Both the position numbers and the translations under genes were made by a program. From Actinoplanes sp040639655 (GTDB lineage: Bacteria > Actinomycetota > Actinomycetes > Mycobacteriales > Micromonosporaceae): a DNA stretch of 64,000 nt. The notes under the pieces are model-generated. The model worked only from the letters and a program-made list of their open reading frames with translations. It did no database searches and was not told the DNA's origin. This document shows positions 55,916 through 64,000 of the stretch, piece after piece. Each line of letters begins with the position of its first letter. Positions within the stretch are counted from its first letter, which is position 1. The stretch covers positions 124,001 to 188,000 of the forward strand of contig NZ_JBFAAI010000016.1 in NCBI RefSeq assembly GCF_040639655.1. Reading direction: 5' to 3'.

Positions 55916-57943
55916 GTGAGCACGCTGCTGGAGAGCTACGCCGCCGGAGGATGGTTCCGGGCCGCCGACGAAGGTCAGCCGCTGCTGGACGCCGCCACCG
56001 GCGAGGAGGTCGCCCGGATCTCGAGCCGCGGCCTCGACCTGGCCGCGATGGTCGGGTACGCCCGCGACACCGGCGGACCGGCCCTGCGCTCGCTGACCTT
56101 CCACGAGCGGGCCTCCGCCCTCAAAGCGCTCGCCAAGCACCTGATGGCCGGCAAGGACGAGTTCTACGCGCTGTCCGTGCGCACCGGCGCCACCGTCCGC
56201 GACACCGCGGTGGACGTCGACGGCGGCATCGGCACGCTGTTCAGCTTTGCCAGCAAGGGCACCCGCGAGCTGCCCAACGACACGATCGTGCTGGACGGGT
56301 CGCTGGAGCGGCTCGGCAAGACCGGGGCGTTCGTCGGGCAGCACATCTGGACGTCGCGGCCCGGCGTGGCCGTACAGATCAATGCCTTCAACTTCCCGGT
56401 GTGGGGAATGCTGGAGAAGCTCGCCCCGGCCTTCCTCGCCGGGTTGCCGACGATCGTCAAGCCGGCCAGCCAGACCGCATACCTGACCGAGCTCGTGGTC
56501 CGCCGGATCATCGAGTCGGGCCTGCTGCCGGAAGGCAGCCTGCAGCTGATCAGCGGCAGCGCCGGCAGCCTGCTGGACGAGCTGACCATGCAGGACTCGG
56601 TGGCGTTCACCGGCTCGGCCCACACCGCCGGCATCCTGCGGCGCCACCCCGGCGTCATCGACGGCGGCGTGCGCCTGGGCGTCGAGGCCGACTCGCTGAA
56701 CTGCTCGATCCTCGGCCCGGACGTACGCACCGAGGACCCCGAGTTCGACCTGTTCATCAAGGGCGTCGTCGCCGAGATGACGGTCAAGGCCGGTCAGAAG
56801 TGCACCGCCATCCGGCGCGTCATCGTGCCGTCGCGGATCGCCGGCCAGGTCGAGGACGCGCTCGCCGCGCGACTCGCCAAGATCACTGTCGGTGATCCGC
56901 GCAACGCCGAGGTACGGATGGGCGCGCTCGCCAGCCTCGGCCAGCGCGACGAGGTCCGCAAGGCCGTCGAGGCGCTGCGGGCCAGCTCCGAGATCATCGT
57001 GGGCGACCCCTACGGCGGTACGCTGCTCGACGGCGACGCCGAGCGCGGCGCCTTCCTCACGCCGCTGCTGCTGCGCGCCGCCAAGGGCGCCGTCGAACCG
57101 CACAACGTCGAGCCGTTCGGACCGGTCAGCACCGTGATCACCTACGACGGCGTGGACGAGGCCGTCGCCCTGGCGGCCCGCGGCAAGGGCAGCCTGGTCG
57201 CCTCGGTGGTCACCCACGACCCCGACGTGGCCCGCTCGGTCGTCCTCGGCCTCGCGCCGTGGCACGGCCGCGTGCTCCTGCTCGACCGCGACGACGCCAA
57301 GGAGTCCACCGGGCACGGCTCCCCGCTGCCGATGCTGGTGCACGGCGGCCCCGGCCGGGCCGGCGGCGGCGAAGAACTCGGCGGCATCCGCGCGGTGCTG
57401 CACCACATGCAGCGCACCGCCGTCCAGGCCTCACCCGACCTGCTCACCGCGGTCACCGGCCAGTGGACCACCGGGGCGGCCCAGCGGGTCGAGGAGATCC
57501 ACCCGTTCCGCAAGAGCCTGGCCGAGCTGCGCATCGGTGACACCGTCAAGTCCGCGACCCGCACGGTCACGCTGGCCGACATCGAACACTTCGCCGAGTT
57601 CACCGGTGACACGTTCTACGCCCACACCGACGCCGAGGCCGCGGCCCGCAACCCGCTGTTCGGCGGTATCGTCGCGCACGGCTACCTGGTCGTGTCCCTG
57701 GCCGCCGGCCTGTTCGTCGAACCGTCGCCGGGCCCGGTGCTGGCCAACTACGGCGTCGACAACCTGCGGTTCCTGACCCCGGTCAAGGCCGACGACACCA
57801 TCGCCGTGACCCTGACCGTCAAGCAGATCAAGCCGCGCAACAGCGCCGACTACGGTGAGGTCCGCTGGGACGCCGTGGTCACCAACCAGGACGGCGCACC
57901 GGTCGCCACGTACGACGTGCTCACCCTGGTCGCCAAGAACTGA
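55916..57943 (+). CDS. paaZ: Bifunctional oxepin-CoA hydrolase / 3-oxo-5,6-dehydrosuberyl-CoA semialdehyde dehydrogenase PaaZ
   Basis: 675 residues from GTG 55916 (GGAGG upstream). The N-terminal aldehyde dehydrogenase (about 1-510) has INAFNFPVWGMLEKLAPAF, Glu in LGVEADSLN and catalytic Cys in KAGQKCTAIRR. The C-terminal MaoC hydratase (about 530-675) has DTFYAHTDAEAAARNPLFGGIVAHG, carrying the Asp/His dyad. It opens the oxepin ring and oxidises the resulting aldehyde. Length and fusion match PaaZ exactly. Confidence 0.94.
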   Translation: MSTLLESYAAGGWFRAADEGQPLLDAATGEEVARISSRGLDLAAMVGYARDTGGPALRSLTFHERASALKALAKHLMAGKDEFYALSVRTGATVRDTAVDVDGGIGTLFSFASKGTRELPNDTIVLDGSLERLGKTGAFVGQHIWTSRPGVAVQINAFNFPVWGMLEKLAPAFLAGLPTIVKPASQTAYLTELVVRRIIESGLLPEGSLQLISGSAGSLLDELTMQDSVAFTGSAHTAGILRRHPGVIDGGVRLGVEADSLNCSILGPDVRTEDPEFDLFIKGVVAEMTVKAGQKCTAIRRVIVPSRIAGQVEDALAARLAKITVGDPRNAEVRMGALASLGQRDEVRKAVEALRASSEIIVGDPYGGTLLDGDAERGAFLTPLLLRAAKGAVEPHNVEPFGPVSTVITYDGVDEAVALAARGKGSLVASVVTHDPDVARSVVLGLAPWHGRVLLLDRDDAKESTGHGSPLPMLVHGGPGRAGGGEELGGIRAVLHHMQRTAVQASPDLLTAVTGQWTTGAAQRVEEIHPFRKSLAELRIGDTVKSATRTVTLADIEHFAEFTGDTFYAHTDAEAAARNPLFGGIVAHGYLVVSLAAGLFVEPSPGPVLANYGVDNLRFLTPVKADDTIAVTLTVKQIKPRNSADYGEVRWDAVVTNQDGAPVATYDVLTLVAKN

Positions 57944-57956
57944 GACCAACCCCCGC

Positions 57957-58012
57957 CGATCTTGTGAGGTGGTGGCCCCGCGGAGGGCCGTACCTCACAA
58001 GATCGATTTTTT
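57957..58012 (+). terminator. Strong rho-independent terminator after paaZ
   Basis: CGATCTTGTGAGGT (57957-57970) pairs perfectly with ACCTCACAAGATCG (57992-58005). The loop contains a second stem, GGCCC/GGGCC. TTTTTT follows at 58007-58012. It starts 14 bases after the paaZ stop and insulates the sigma-factor gene. Confidence 0.88.
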
Positions 58013-58050
58013 GTGCGCCATGATGCAACCACTGCTCTCGACAGCCGGTC

Positions 58051-58614
58051 ATGGAGAACGTGAGACAAAAAAGATCGCCGGGCGGGAGCGAGCGTGACCG
58101 GGAATTCCACGAGTTCGTGGCGCGGCGGCGCGGACGGCTGCTGTACACCGCCCGGCTGCTGACCGCCGGCGATCCGCACCTGGCCGAGGACCTCGTCCAG
58201 ACGGCGCTCACGAAACTGTACGTGTCCTGGGCCGCGTTCAGCCGGGCCGACAACCCGGACGCCTACCTGCGGCGGGCACTGGTCAATGCGCTGACCGACG
58301 AGCGCAAGCGGGTCTGGCGGCGGTTCGAACGGACCGTCGCCGAGATCCCCGACCGGCCCGGGACGGCGGACCCGCGGGGCGACGACCCGGAACTGGCCCG
58401 GGCCCTGCGGGAACTGCCACCAAGGATGCGTGCGGCCGTCGTCTTCCGGTTCCTCGACGAACTGGACGTCGCGCAGACCGCGGCGGCGCTCGGCTGCTCA
58501 GCCGGAACCGTGAAGAGCCAGACCGCACGTGGTCTGGAGAAGCTTCGCGCCGCGCTGAGCCGGTCCGGCGGGGACACCGTTCTTCAGACCTATCGAGAGG
58601 AAGTGAGCCGGTAA
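58051..58614 (+). CDS. SigE-family ECF RNA polymerase sigma factor
   Basis: 187 residues from ATG 58051; GTG 58060, preceded by GGAG, is an alternative. Region 2: FVARRRGRLLYTARLLTAGDPHLAEDLVQTALTKLYVSW. Region 4: LPPRMRAAVVFRFLDELDVAQTAAALGCSAGTVKSQTARGLEKLR. The pattern matches the actinobacterial SigE-like ECF group. Its stop overlaps the start of the downstream membrane-protein gene (TAATG), the usual place for an anti-sigma factor or associated protein. Confidence 0.9.
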   Translation: MENVRQKRSPGGSERDREFHEFVARRRGRLLYTARLLTAGDPHLAEDLVQTALTKLYVSWAAFSRADNPDAYLRRALVNALTDERKRVWRRFERTVAEIPDRPGTADPRGDDPELARALRELPPRMRAAVVFRFLDELDVAQTAAALGCSAGTVKSQTARGLEKLRAALSRSGGDTVLQTYREEVSR

Positions 58615-59294
58615 TGGATCTCCACACCAGGCTGCAGCGGTTCGGCGGGCCGATCGAGTCCGTGCCCGAGGAGACCGTCGAGGCCGACGTGGCCCGCGGC
58701 CGGCGCGCCGCACAGCGGCGGCGCGTGGTCCAGACCGTCGGCGGTTCGACGTTCGCGGTCGCGGCAATCGTGGCCACGGTCGCCTTCAACGGCGCGCCGA
58801 CCGGCGGCACCGGTGGGCCGAGCCATCCGCCCGCGATCGTTCAGGGCACCGTCGGCAACCTGGAACTGGTGCGCTACGAAGGCCGCCAGCCGAACAACTT
58901 CACCATCGAGAAGGTGCCGGAGGGCTTCTTCATCCAGAAGGACTACTGGGGCGGGCTCACCATCGCGCCCAAGTCGGTGGAGAACCCCGCTCCGGACGTG
59001 GACCCGTCGAAGAGCCCGATGTACGACCCGGACGACTTCTCCGGCAAGATCGCGATCTTCCTGGAGCAGAAGGCCCACCGCGGCGACATTTCCGGGGAGA
59101 CCGTCGCCGTCGGCGAGCACCGGGCGATCCTGCATCCGACCGGCTCGACCTGGCAGCTGCTCATCGCGGTGGACCCGAAGGTCTACGCCACCGTGCAGGT
59201 CGACGTCGCCCTGAGCCGGGAACAGATTCTCGAGCTCGGTGCCGGTCTGCGCGTGCACCGGGCCGCCATCGACCGGATGGCCGCCGGCAACTGA
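58614..59294 (+). CDS. Membrane protein encoded with the sigma factor (possible anti-sigma/partner)
   Basis: 226 residues. ATG 58614 shares a base with the sigma-factor stop. The cytosolic N-terminus (about 1-40) is helical and charged (VPEETVEADVARGRRAAQRRR). One transmembrane helix spans about 42-60 (VGGSTFAVAAIVATVAF). The outer domain of about 150 residues is beta-rich (NNFTIEKVPEGFFIQKDYWGG in pattern). No zinc-anti-sigma HxxxCxxC motif. The position directly after an ECF gene and the topology fit a sensor or anti-sigma role. Confidence 0.75.
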   Translation: MDLHTRLQRFGGPIESVPEETVEADVARGRRAAQRRRVVQTVGGSTFAVAAIVATVAFNGAPTGGTGGPSHPPAIVQGTVGNLELVRYEGRQPNNFTIEKVPEGFFIQKDYWGGLTIAPKSVENPAPDVDPSKSPMYDPDDFSGKIAIFLEQKAHRGDISGETVAVGEHRAILHPTGSTWQLLIAVDPKVYATVQVDVALSREQILELGAGLRVHRAAIDRMAAGN

Positions 59295-59324
59295 TCGCTT
59301 CCCCGTCCACCGGTGGGCGGACCA

Positions 59325-60578
59325 TCACCCCGTCCGCCGAGGAGCCAACGGCGCTCGGCCATCGGACTCCGGCAGGTCGGTGTCCGAGCGTGCCGAGGCC
59401 GGGCTGACCCACTCGGCCAGCAGCACGGTGGCGTCGTCCTGCAGCCGGCCGTGCTGGTACTCCAGGATGGCGTGCACCAGGCGACGGGTCGTCTCCGGCA
59501 GGGGCAGCCCGTCAGCGACGGCACGGACGGTGAAGTCGACCAACCGCTCGATGCCGAACTGGTCGCCGTCGGCGGAGCGTGCCTCGATCACGCCGTCGGT
59601 GTAGAGCAGCAGGTGGTCGCCCGGCTCGAGGGCCTCCTCGACCACGACCGGCACCCGGCTGTCACCGAGGCTCACCGGCAGCGCCGTCGGCGTGGGAAGC
59701 ACCCGGACCGGCTTGCCGTGGCGGATGACGATACCGCTGGGATGACCCGCGGAGATCATCCGGAGCAGGCCGGTGCGCTGGTCGACCTCGGCCAGGACCG
59801 CGGTGATCAGGCCGCGCCGGTCGTGCTCGCGTACCGCCCGGTCGATGTGGTGATAGGTGGCGATCAGGTCGAGACCGGCGCGGCGGGCGTTGCGGTAGCC
59901 GGCCAGCGCGAGCGACGCCAGGATGACGGCGCCCATCCCGGCGGACGAACCGTGCCCGACAGCATCGAACAACGCCAGGTGGGCGACGTCGCCGTTGACG
60001 GCGTAGTCGAAAGCGTCGCCACCGACGTCGTAGCACGGCTCGAGCAGCCCACTGATCGTCAGATTCCCGGTGGAGAAGGTCAGCGGCGGCAACTGGGACC
60101 GCAGCATCTCCGCCGCCAGTCGCATCGGCTCCCGGCGGCGCAGCCGTTCGATGGTGTCGCTGTACTGGCTGCGGGTCGTCGTCAGCTCGGCCAGCAACGA
60201 CGCCACGCTCACACAGTCGCTGACCACCTCCTCGGCAACCGGGTGGGGCAGGACCACCTCCAGTACGCCGAACCGTTCCGCACCGTCGACCAGCGGCAGC
60301 CAGAGCCGCCGGCCGTCCCGCTCGGCGTCGCTGGTGCACGCCATGACCGTGCGGAACGCCCGGCCCGCGAGCGTCCCGTCCACCGGGAACGGTTCGCGGG
60401 CCGGGGCATCACCGGCCAGGAGCGGCAGCAGCACCCGCTGCTGGTGATCCGCCAGATAGATGATCATGTCGATCGCACCGACCAGCCCGGCGGCCCGCCT
60501 CGCCATCTCCGGGATGTCCTCCGGCCGGGCATGGTGGGACTGACGCAACAACTGGCGCACTGCTTGCATCCCGCCCAA
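59325..60578 (-). CDS. GAF-SpoIIE (PP2C-type) protein phosphatase
   Basis: 417 residues. I use the TTG at complement 60576-60578 because AGGAGGAG precedes it by about 5 bases; the ATG three codons later has no such site. A GAF-like domain at about 20-145 (GLVGAIDMIIYLADHQQRVL … GVLEVVLPHPV) is followed by a SpoIIE phosphatase at about 170-395. Its metal-binding motifs are VGGDAFDYAVNGDVAHLALFDAVGHGSSAG, LLLYTDGVIEARSADGDQFG and QDDATVLL. Such RsbU-like enzymes dephosphorylate anti-anti-sigma factors. No partner is adjacent. Confidence 0.9.
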   Translation of the reverse strand: MGGMQAVRQLLRQSHHARPEDIPEMARRAAGLVGAIDMIIYLADHQQRVLLPLLAGDAPAREPFPVDGTLAGRAFRTVMACTSDAERDGRRLWLPLVDGAERFGVLEVVLPHPVAEEVVSDCVSVASLLAELTTTRSQYSDTIERLRRREPMRLAAEMLRSQLPPLTFSTGNLTISGLLEPCYDVGGDAFDYAVNGDVAHLALFDAVGHGSSAGMGAVILASLALAGYRNARRAGLDLIATYHHIDRAVREHDRRGLITAVLAEVDQRTGLLRMISAGHPSGIVIRHGKPVRVLPTPTALPVSLGDSRVPVVVEEALEPGDHLLLYTDGVIEARSADGDQFGIERLVDFTVRAVADGLPLPETTRRLVHAILEYQHGRLQDDATVLLAEWVSPASARSDTDLPESDGRAPLAPRRTG

Positions 60579-60733
60579 TGGCTCCTCCTCACGGCAGCAC
60601 CAGCGCAGTCTGGCCTACCGGGCGGGACATTGCTGCATTACCCCCGCGATTCCGGCCCACCAGCGGCGGCGGATCCGCAGAAGGCCCGGTTGACCAGGTC
60701 TTCCATGGCCCGGGACTCCCCTACCATGTGCGG

Positions 60734-61924
60734 GTGACCATCGGTGGTTTCTCCCCGGCACGGCTGACCCGTGTCCGGGATCTGCTCGAACGGCACGTCG
60801 GCTCCGGGTTCGTTCCAGGACTGGTGGCCGTCCTCGCCCGGCACGGCGACGTGCACATCGAGTCGACCGGCACACTCGCCTTCGAAGGTCCGGGATCGAC
60901 GGCACCGATGGCCGGCGACACGATCTTCCGGATGGGGTCGATGTCGAAACCGATCGTCGCCGCATGCGCGATGACGCTGCTCGAGGACTGCACGCTTCGC
61001 CTCGACGATCCGGTCGACGGTCTGTTGCCGGAACTGGCCGGCATGACCGTCCTCGCCGACCCGGCAGGGCCGCTCGGCGACACCGTTCCGGCGAACCGGT
61101 CGATCACCGTGCGTGACCTGCTCGACGGCACTCTCGGCACCGGCATGATTCCCGCCGAGCCCGGCACGATCCCGATCGCCGACGCGCTGGACGCCCTGAC
61201 CGGGCTCACCGCCGACGAGTGGATCCGCCGGCTGGGAGAGTTGCCCCTGGTGCACCAGCCGGGCGAACGCTGGATGTACGACACCGCCGCCGGGCTGACC
61301 GGGGTACTCATCGCCCGTGCGACCGGCCTGCCGCTCGGCGACGCACTGCACGAACGGATCTGCGGTCCGCTCGGCATGGACGACACCGGCTTCAGCGTTC
61401 CGGCCGGAGATATCGGAAGGCTTGCCACGGCGTACGAGAGGGACAGCTCCCCCACCGGCACGGCGGTCGTCGAGGACCCGCCCGACGGGCAGTTCAGCCG
61501 GCCGCCGCTGTTCCCCTGGGGCGGCGGCGGGATCGTCTCGACGCCCGAGGACTACCTGACCTTCACCTCCGCCCTTCTCTCCGGTGGCCGGCACCGCGGC
61601 GTCCGGGTGCTGTCACGGCCGGCGGTGACGCTGATGACCACCGATCAGCTGACCGCTGCGCAGAAGGCGGTCTCCGGCTTCTGGCCCGGCTACTTCGACG
61701 CGATGGGCTGGGGTTACGGCCTGGCCGTCCGGACCCGCCGTACCCATCTGGGTCCGTCGGCCGGCAGTTACGGCTGGTCCGGCTACTACGGAACCGCCTG
61801 GTACAACGATCCCGCCGAGAACCTGACAGCGATCTTCCTCATGCAGCGTGCCCACGCCGGCGACCAGCGGCTCCCGATGTGGAACGACCTCTGGACCGCC
61901 GTCTACCAGGCCATCGACGACTGA
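60734..61924 (+). CDS. Class C beta-lactamase-like serine hydrolase
   Basis: 396 residues from GTG 60734; GTG 60728 is an alternative. The nucleophile is in MGSMSKPIVAA (SxxK). GERWMYDTAAGLTGVLI holds the second-motif Tyr (YDT where beta-lactamases have YxN). LFPWGGGGIVSTPEDYLTF and GWSGYYGTAWYNDP (in place of the KTG strand) match EstB-type esterases. The enzyme is likely an esterase or D-aminopeptidase rather than a true beta-lactamase. No signal peptide. TACCAT 6 bases upstream may be a -10 of a leaderless transcript. Confidence 0.85.
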   Translation: MTIGGFSPARLTRVRDLLERHVGSGFVPGLVAVLARHGDVHIESTGTLAFEGPGSTAPMAGDTIFRMGSMSKPIVAACAMTLLEDCTLRLDDPVDGLLPELAGMTVLADPAGPLGDTVPANRSITVRDLLDGTLGTGMIPAEPGTIPIADALDALTGLTADEWIRRLGELPLVHQPGERWMYDTAAGLTGVLIARATGLPLGDALHERICGPLGMDDTGFSVPAGDIGRLATAYERDSSPTGTAVVEDPPDGQFSRPPLFPWGGGGIVSTPEDYLTFTSALLSGGRHRGVRVLSRPAVTLMTTDQLTAAQKAVSGFWPGYFDAMGWGYGLAVRTRRTHLGPSAGSYGWSGYYGTAWYNDPAENLTAIFLMQRAHAGDQRLPMWNDLWTAVYQAIDD

Positions 61925-62003
61925 CAGAGCCGCGCCAGGCGGGTTGGCCGATTCCCGGCTGGGGCGGCCGGGACAGTGCGACGATCGACGACGTGGTGAC
62001 CGC

Positions 62004-64000
62004 ATGACGCGCACCCCGGCCGCCGCGCCGACGCGCGGTCCGGCCGCCGACGACCGTTCGCCGGGGCTGGACCGGCTGACGGCCATGGCGACACGGCTGC
62101 TCGGTGTCCCGATCGCGCTGGCCACCGTGATCGAGCCGCATCGGCAGCGGGTCCTCAGCGGCCGCGGGCTGAGGGAGCCGTGGGCGTCGATGGGTCACAC
62201 GCCGCTGACACATTCGCTCTGCCGGTTCGTCGTCGAGGCCGGGACGGTCCTGGTGGTGTCGGACGCACGGCTGCACCCGCTGCTGCGGAACAGTCTGGCC
62301 ATCCCGGACCTGCAGATCGTCGCCTACGCCGGATATCCGCTGGCCGCATCGGACGGAACCCCCATCGGGGCGTTCTGCGCGGCCGACACCAGACCTCGGC
62401 AGTGGGAGGCGGACGAACTGCTGCTGCTCAAGGATCTGGCCGCCATCGCGGCGACCGAGATCACCGGCCAGATGCACGCCGCGCGGCTGTCGGAGGCGAA
62501 CCGCCAGGTCGCCGAGGCCACCCGCCGCGCCGAGGAGCACGAGGCGTTCCTGGAAGCTCTCCTGGATAGCTTGGACAGCGGGGTCGCTGCGTGTGACACC
62601 GAGGGCCGGCTGGTCCTGTTCAACCGTGCGTTGCAGCGGGCGCTCGACCACGAGGCCGATCCCAGCCTGACACCGATGGAGTGGGCGTCGCGCCTGCGCG
62701 TACTGCATCCCGACGGACGGCCGTTCACCGCCGCGGAGATGCCGGTGGTCCGGGCGTTACGAGGTGAGTGCGTCCGCGACATTGACAACATCCTCGTCAA
62801 CGAGTCCGGGCGGCGGCGATGGTTCGTCTCGCACGGCAACCAGATCCGTAGCCGATCGGGAGTGCTGCTGGGAGCCGTGGCGACAGCGCATGACATCACC
62901 GAACGCCGTCTCGCGGAGCGGTTCCGCGACACCGAACTCGCCGTGCACCGGATCTTCGCCACCGCTGACGACCTCGCCGAGGCGGCTCCCGAGGTGCTGA
63001 AGGTCATCGCCGTCACCCTCGGCTGGGTGCACGCCGAACTGTGGCTGGCCGACGAGCTGACCGATCGGCTGCTTCCGGCCGGTTCCTGGACGGGCCCGGA
63101 CCATCCGGTGCCGGTACACGTCCCGGCCGGTCTCGACCGTGGGTACGGTCTCGCCGGGGTCGCCTGGGGCCAGGACGCACCGGTGTGGGTGCCGGACCTG
63201 GCCGTCGCCCCGGCGCCGCTGACCGGCGACGCCGCCGCACGTTACCGGCTGCGGGCCGCTCTGTCGGTGCCGGTGCACGGCGGCGACCGGGCCATCGGCG
63301 CACTTACCGTCTTCGCGTCCACCACCGGGACCCAGGACGCCTCCTGCATCGCCCTGCTCGCCGGCATCGCCGCGCAGGTCGGCGAGTTCCAGCAGCGTCG
63401 CCGGGCCGAGGACCTGCACCGGCAGCTGGCGCGCTCACAGGACGAATACATCGCCCTGGCCGGCCACGAGTTGCGCACCCCCCTGACGTCGATGCTGGCG
63501 GCGACCACCCTGCTGCTCGACGCCGAACCGGACACGCCGGTGTCCGAGGTGCTGGACCTGGTCGGCCTGATCAGCCGTAAGGGCGATGACATGCGAGCCG
63601 TCATCGACGGGCTGCTCGACCTGGCCGCGCTCGACTCCGGGCACACCGGCCTGGACCGGCAGCGGGTCGACCTGGCCGCCGTCGTCCGGGAAGCCCTCGA
63701 CGCGGTGTCCGCGGCCGCCGCCGGGCTGGGCGTCACCTTCCACCCGGTCCTGCCCGCCGAACTACCGGTGCAGGGCTGCCCGCTCCGGCTCCGGCAACTG
63801 GCCGACAACCTGCTCGGCAACGCCGTGAAGTACAGCCCGGAGGGCGGTCGCGTCGACGTCCTGCTGGAACATCGGGCGGGCGTCGCCCACCTGCGGATCA
63901 CCGACTCCGGCATCGGGATCCCGGACAACGATCGCGACCACGTGTTCCGCCGCTTCTACCGATCCCCGCAGGCGGTGCAGCACGCCATTCCCGGCAGCGG
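62004..64000 (+). CDS. Sensor histidine kinase with GAF-PAS-GAF input (3' end outside window)
   Basis: The frame is open for 665 codons from ATG 62004 to the right edge. A GAF domain at about 22-155 (VPIALATVIEPHRQRVLSG … LAASDGTPIGAFCAAD) is followed by a coiled coil. A PAS domain at about 180-300 has LDSLDSGVAACDTEGRLVLFNRA and AVATAHDITERR, and a second GAF at about 305-470 has VHAELWLAD and RAALSVPVHGGDRAIGALTVF. HisKA follows with the phospho-His in YIALAGHELRTPLTSML. HATPase begins with LADNLLGNAVKYSPEGG and ITDSGIGIPDND. No transmembrane helix, so it is a cytosolic kinase. The last G-box and any receiver are beyond 64000. Confidence 0.9.
   Translation, partial: MTRTPAAAPTRGPAADDRSPGLDRLTAMATRLLGVPIALATVIEPHRQRVLSGRGLREPWASMGHTPLTHSLCRFVVEAGTVLVVSDARLHPLLRNSLAIPDLQIVAYAGYPLAASDGTPIGAFCAADTRPRQWEADELLLLKDLAAIAATEITGQMHAARLSEANRQVAEATRRAEEHEAFLEALLDSLDSGVAACDTEGRLVLFNRALQRALDHEADPSLTPMEWASRLRVLHPDGRPFTAAEMPVVRALRGECVRDIDNILVNESGRRRWFVSHGNQIRSRSGVLLGAVATAHDITERRLAERFRDTELAVHRIFATADDLAEAAPEVLKVIAVTLGWVHAELWLADELTDRLLPAGSWTGPDHPVPVHVPAGLDRGYGLAGVAWGQDAPVWVPDLAVAPAPLTGDAAARYRLRAALSVPVHGGDRAIGALTVFASTTGTQDASCIALLAGIAAQVGEFQQRRRAEDLHRQLARSQDEYIALAGHELRTPLTSMLAATTLLLDAEPDTPVSEVLDLVGLISRKGDDMRAVIDGLLDLAALDSGHTGLDRQRVDLAAVVREALDAVSAAAAGLGVTFHPVLPAELPVQGCPLRLRQLADNLLGNAVKYSPEGGRVDVLLEHRAGVAHLRITDSGIGIPDNDRDHVFRRFYRSPQAVQHAIPGS

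Noticed and set aside
55829..57406. A 525-codon minus-strand frame opposite paaZ
   Set aside because: It is antisense to an unmistakable PaaZ with both domains, and is compositionally skewed.
1..64000. tRNA, rRNA, CRISPR arrays, prophage or transposase genes
   Set aside because: I looked for conserved tRNA loops, repeat-spacer patterns and transposase motifs by eye and found none. A profile-based scan could still reveal a missed small RNA.

Overview
The window is 64 kb of very GC-rich DNA with strong G/C bias at third codon positions and frequent GTG starts. The gene content points to a filamentous actinobacterium, most likely Micromonosporaceae (Actinoplanes-like). Supporting genes are a mycothiol-dependent maleylpyruvate-isomerase-family enzyme, a SARP/NB-ARC/TPR regulator, a SigE-family sigma factor, a DrrAB-EXLDI transporter module, and cellulase genes under CebR-type boxes (TGGGAGCGCTCCCA). 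The genus is an inference from gene families. I saw no rRNA, tRNA, CRISPR array, IS element or prophage.

Layout. 1-12.7 kb: mixed housekeeping and signalling genes (truncated coiled-coil membrane protein, secreted protein, TSUP exporter, SnoaL-like protein, GGDEF-EAL protein, acyltransferase, secreted beta-propeller, 2Fe-2S thioredoxin-like protein, cupin, MFS transporter), then an ABC-2 transporter divergent from an EXLDI regulator. 13.4-18.9 kb: a GntR regulator divergent from a five-gene oxidative (non-phosphorylating) L-fucose-type operon. 18.9-31.8 kb: an XRE-SARP-NB-ARC-TPR regulator, a secreted PHB-depolymerase-like esterase, a divergent two-component pair with a conspicuous shared operator, a DM13 lipoprotein-like gene with an AraC regulator, and a secreted TAP-type peptidase.

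31.8-39.1 kb: a carbohydrate cluster. A ROK repressor and a Gfo/Idh/MocA oxidoreductase lie divergent from four translationally coupled genes (MDR dehydrogenase, TIM-barrel isomerase and two (alpha/alpha)6 glycosidases). Its substrate cannot be named from sequence, and this is the best candidate for an undescribed pathway. 39.2-48.6 kb: a GH6 cellulase and a GH30 enzyme, each with CBM2 and a CebR-type box. Between them lie small regulators (DksA/TraR-like, TetR, ArsR) and membrane proteins. The GH30 reading frame carries two single-base lesions near its 3' end.

48.6-58 kb: phenylacetate catabolism. paaABCDE, a thiolase and a 3-hydroxyacyl-CoA dehydrogenase are on the minus strand, divergent from paaZ, with a TetR-like operator between them. 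A TetR gene lies about 6 kb away. paaK and paaG are not in the window. 58-64 kb: a SigE-family sigma factor with a membrane partner, a GAF-SpoIIE phosphatase, a class C beta-lactamase-like hydrolase, and a GAF/PAS/GAF histidine kinase that runs off the right edge.
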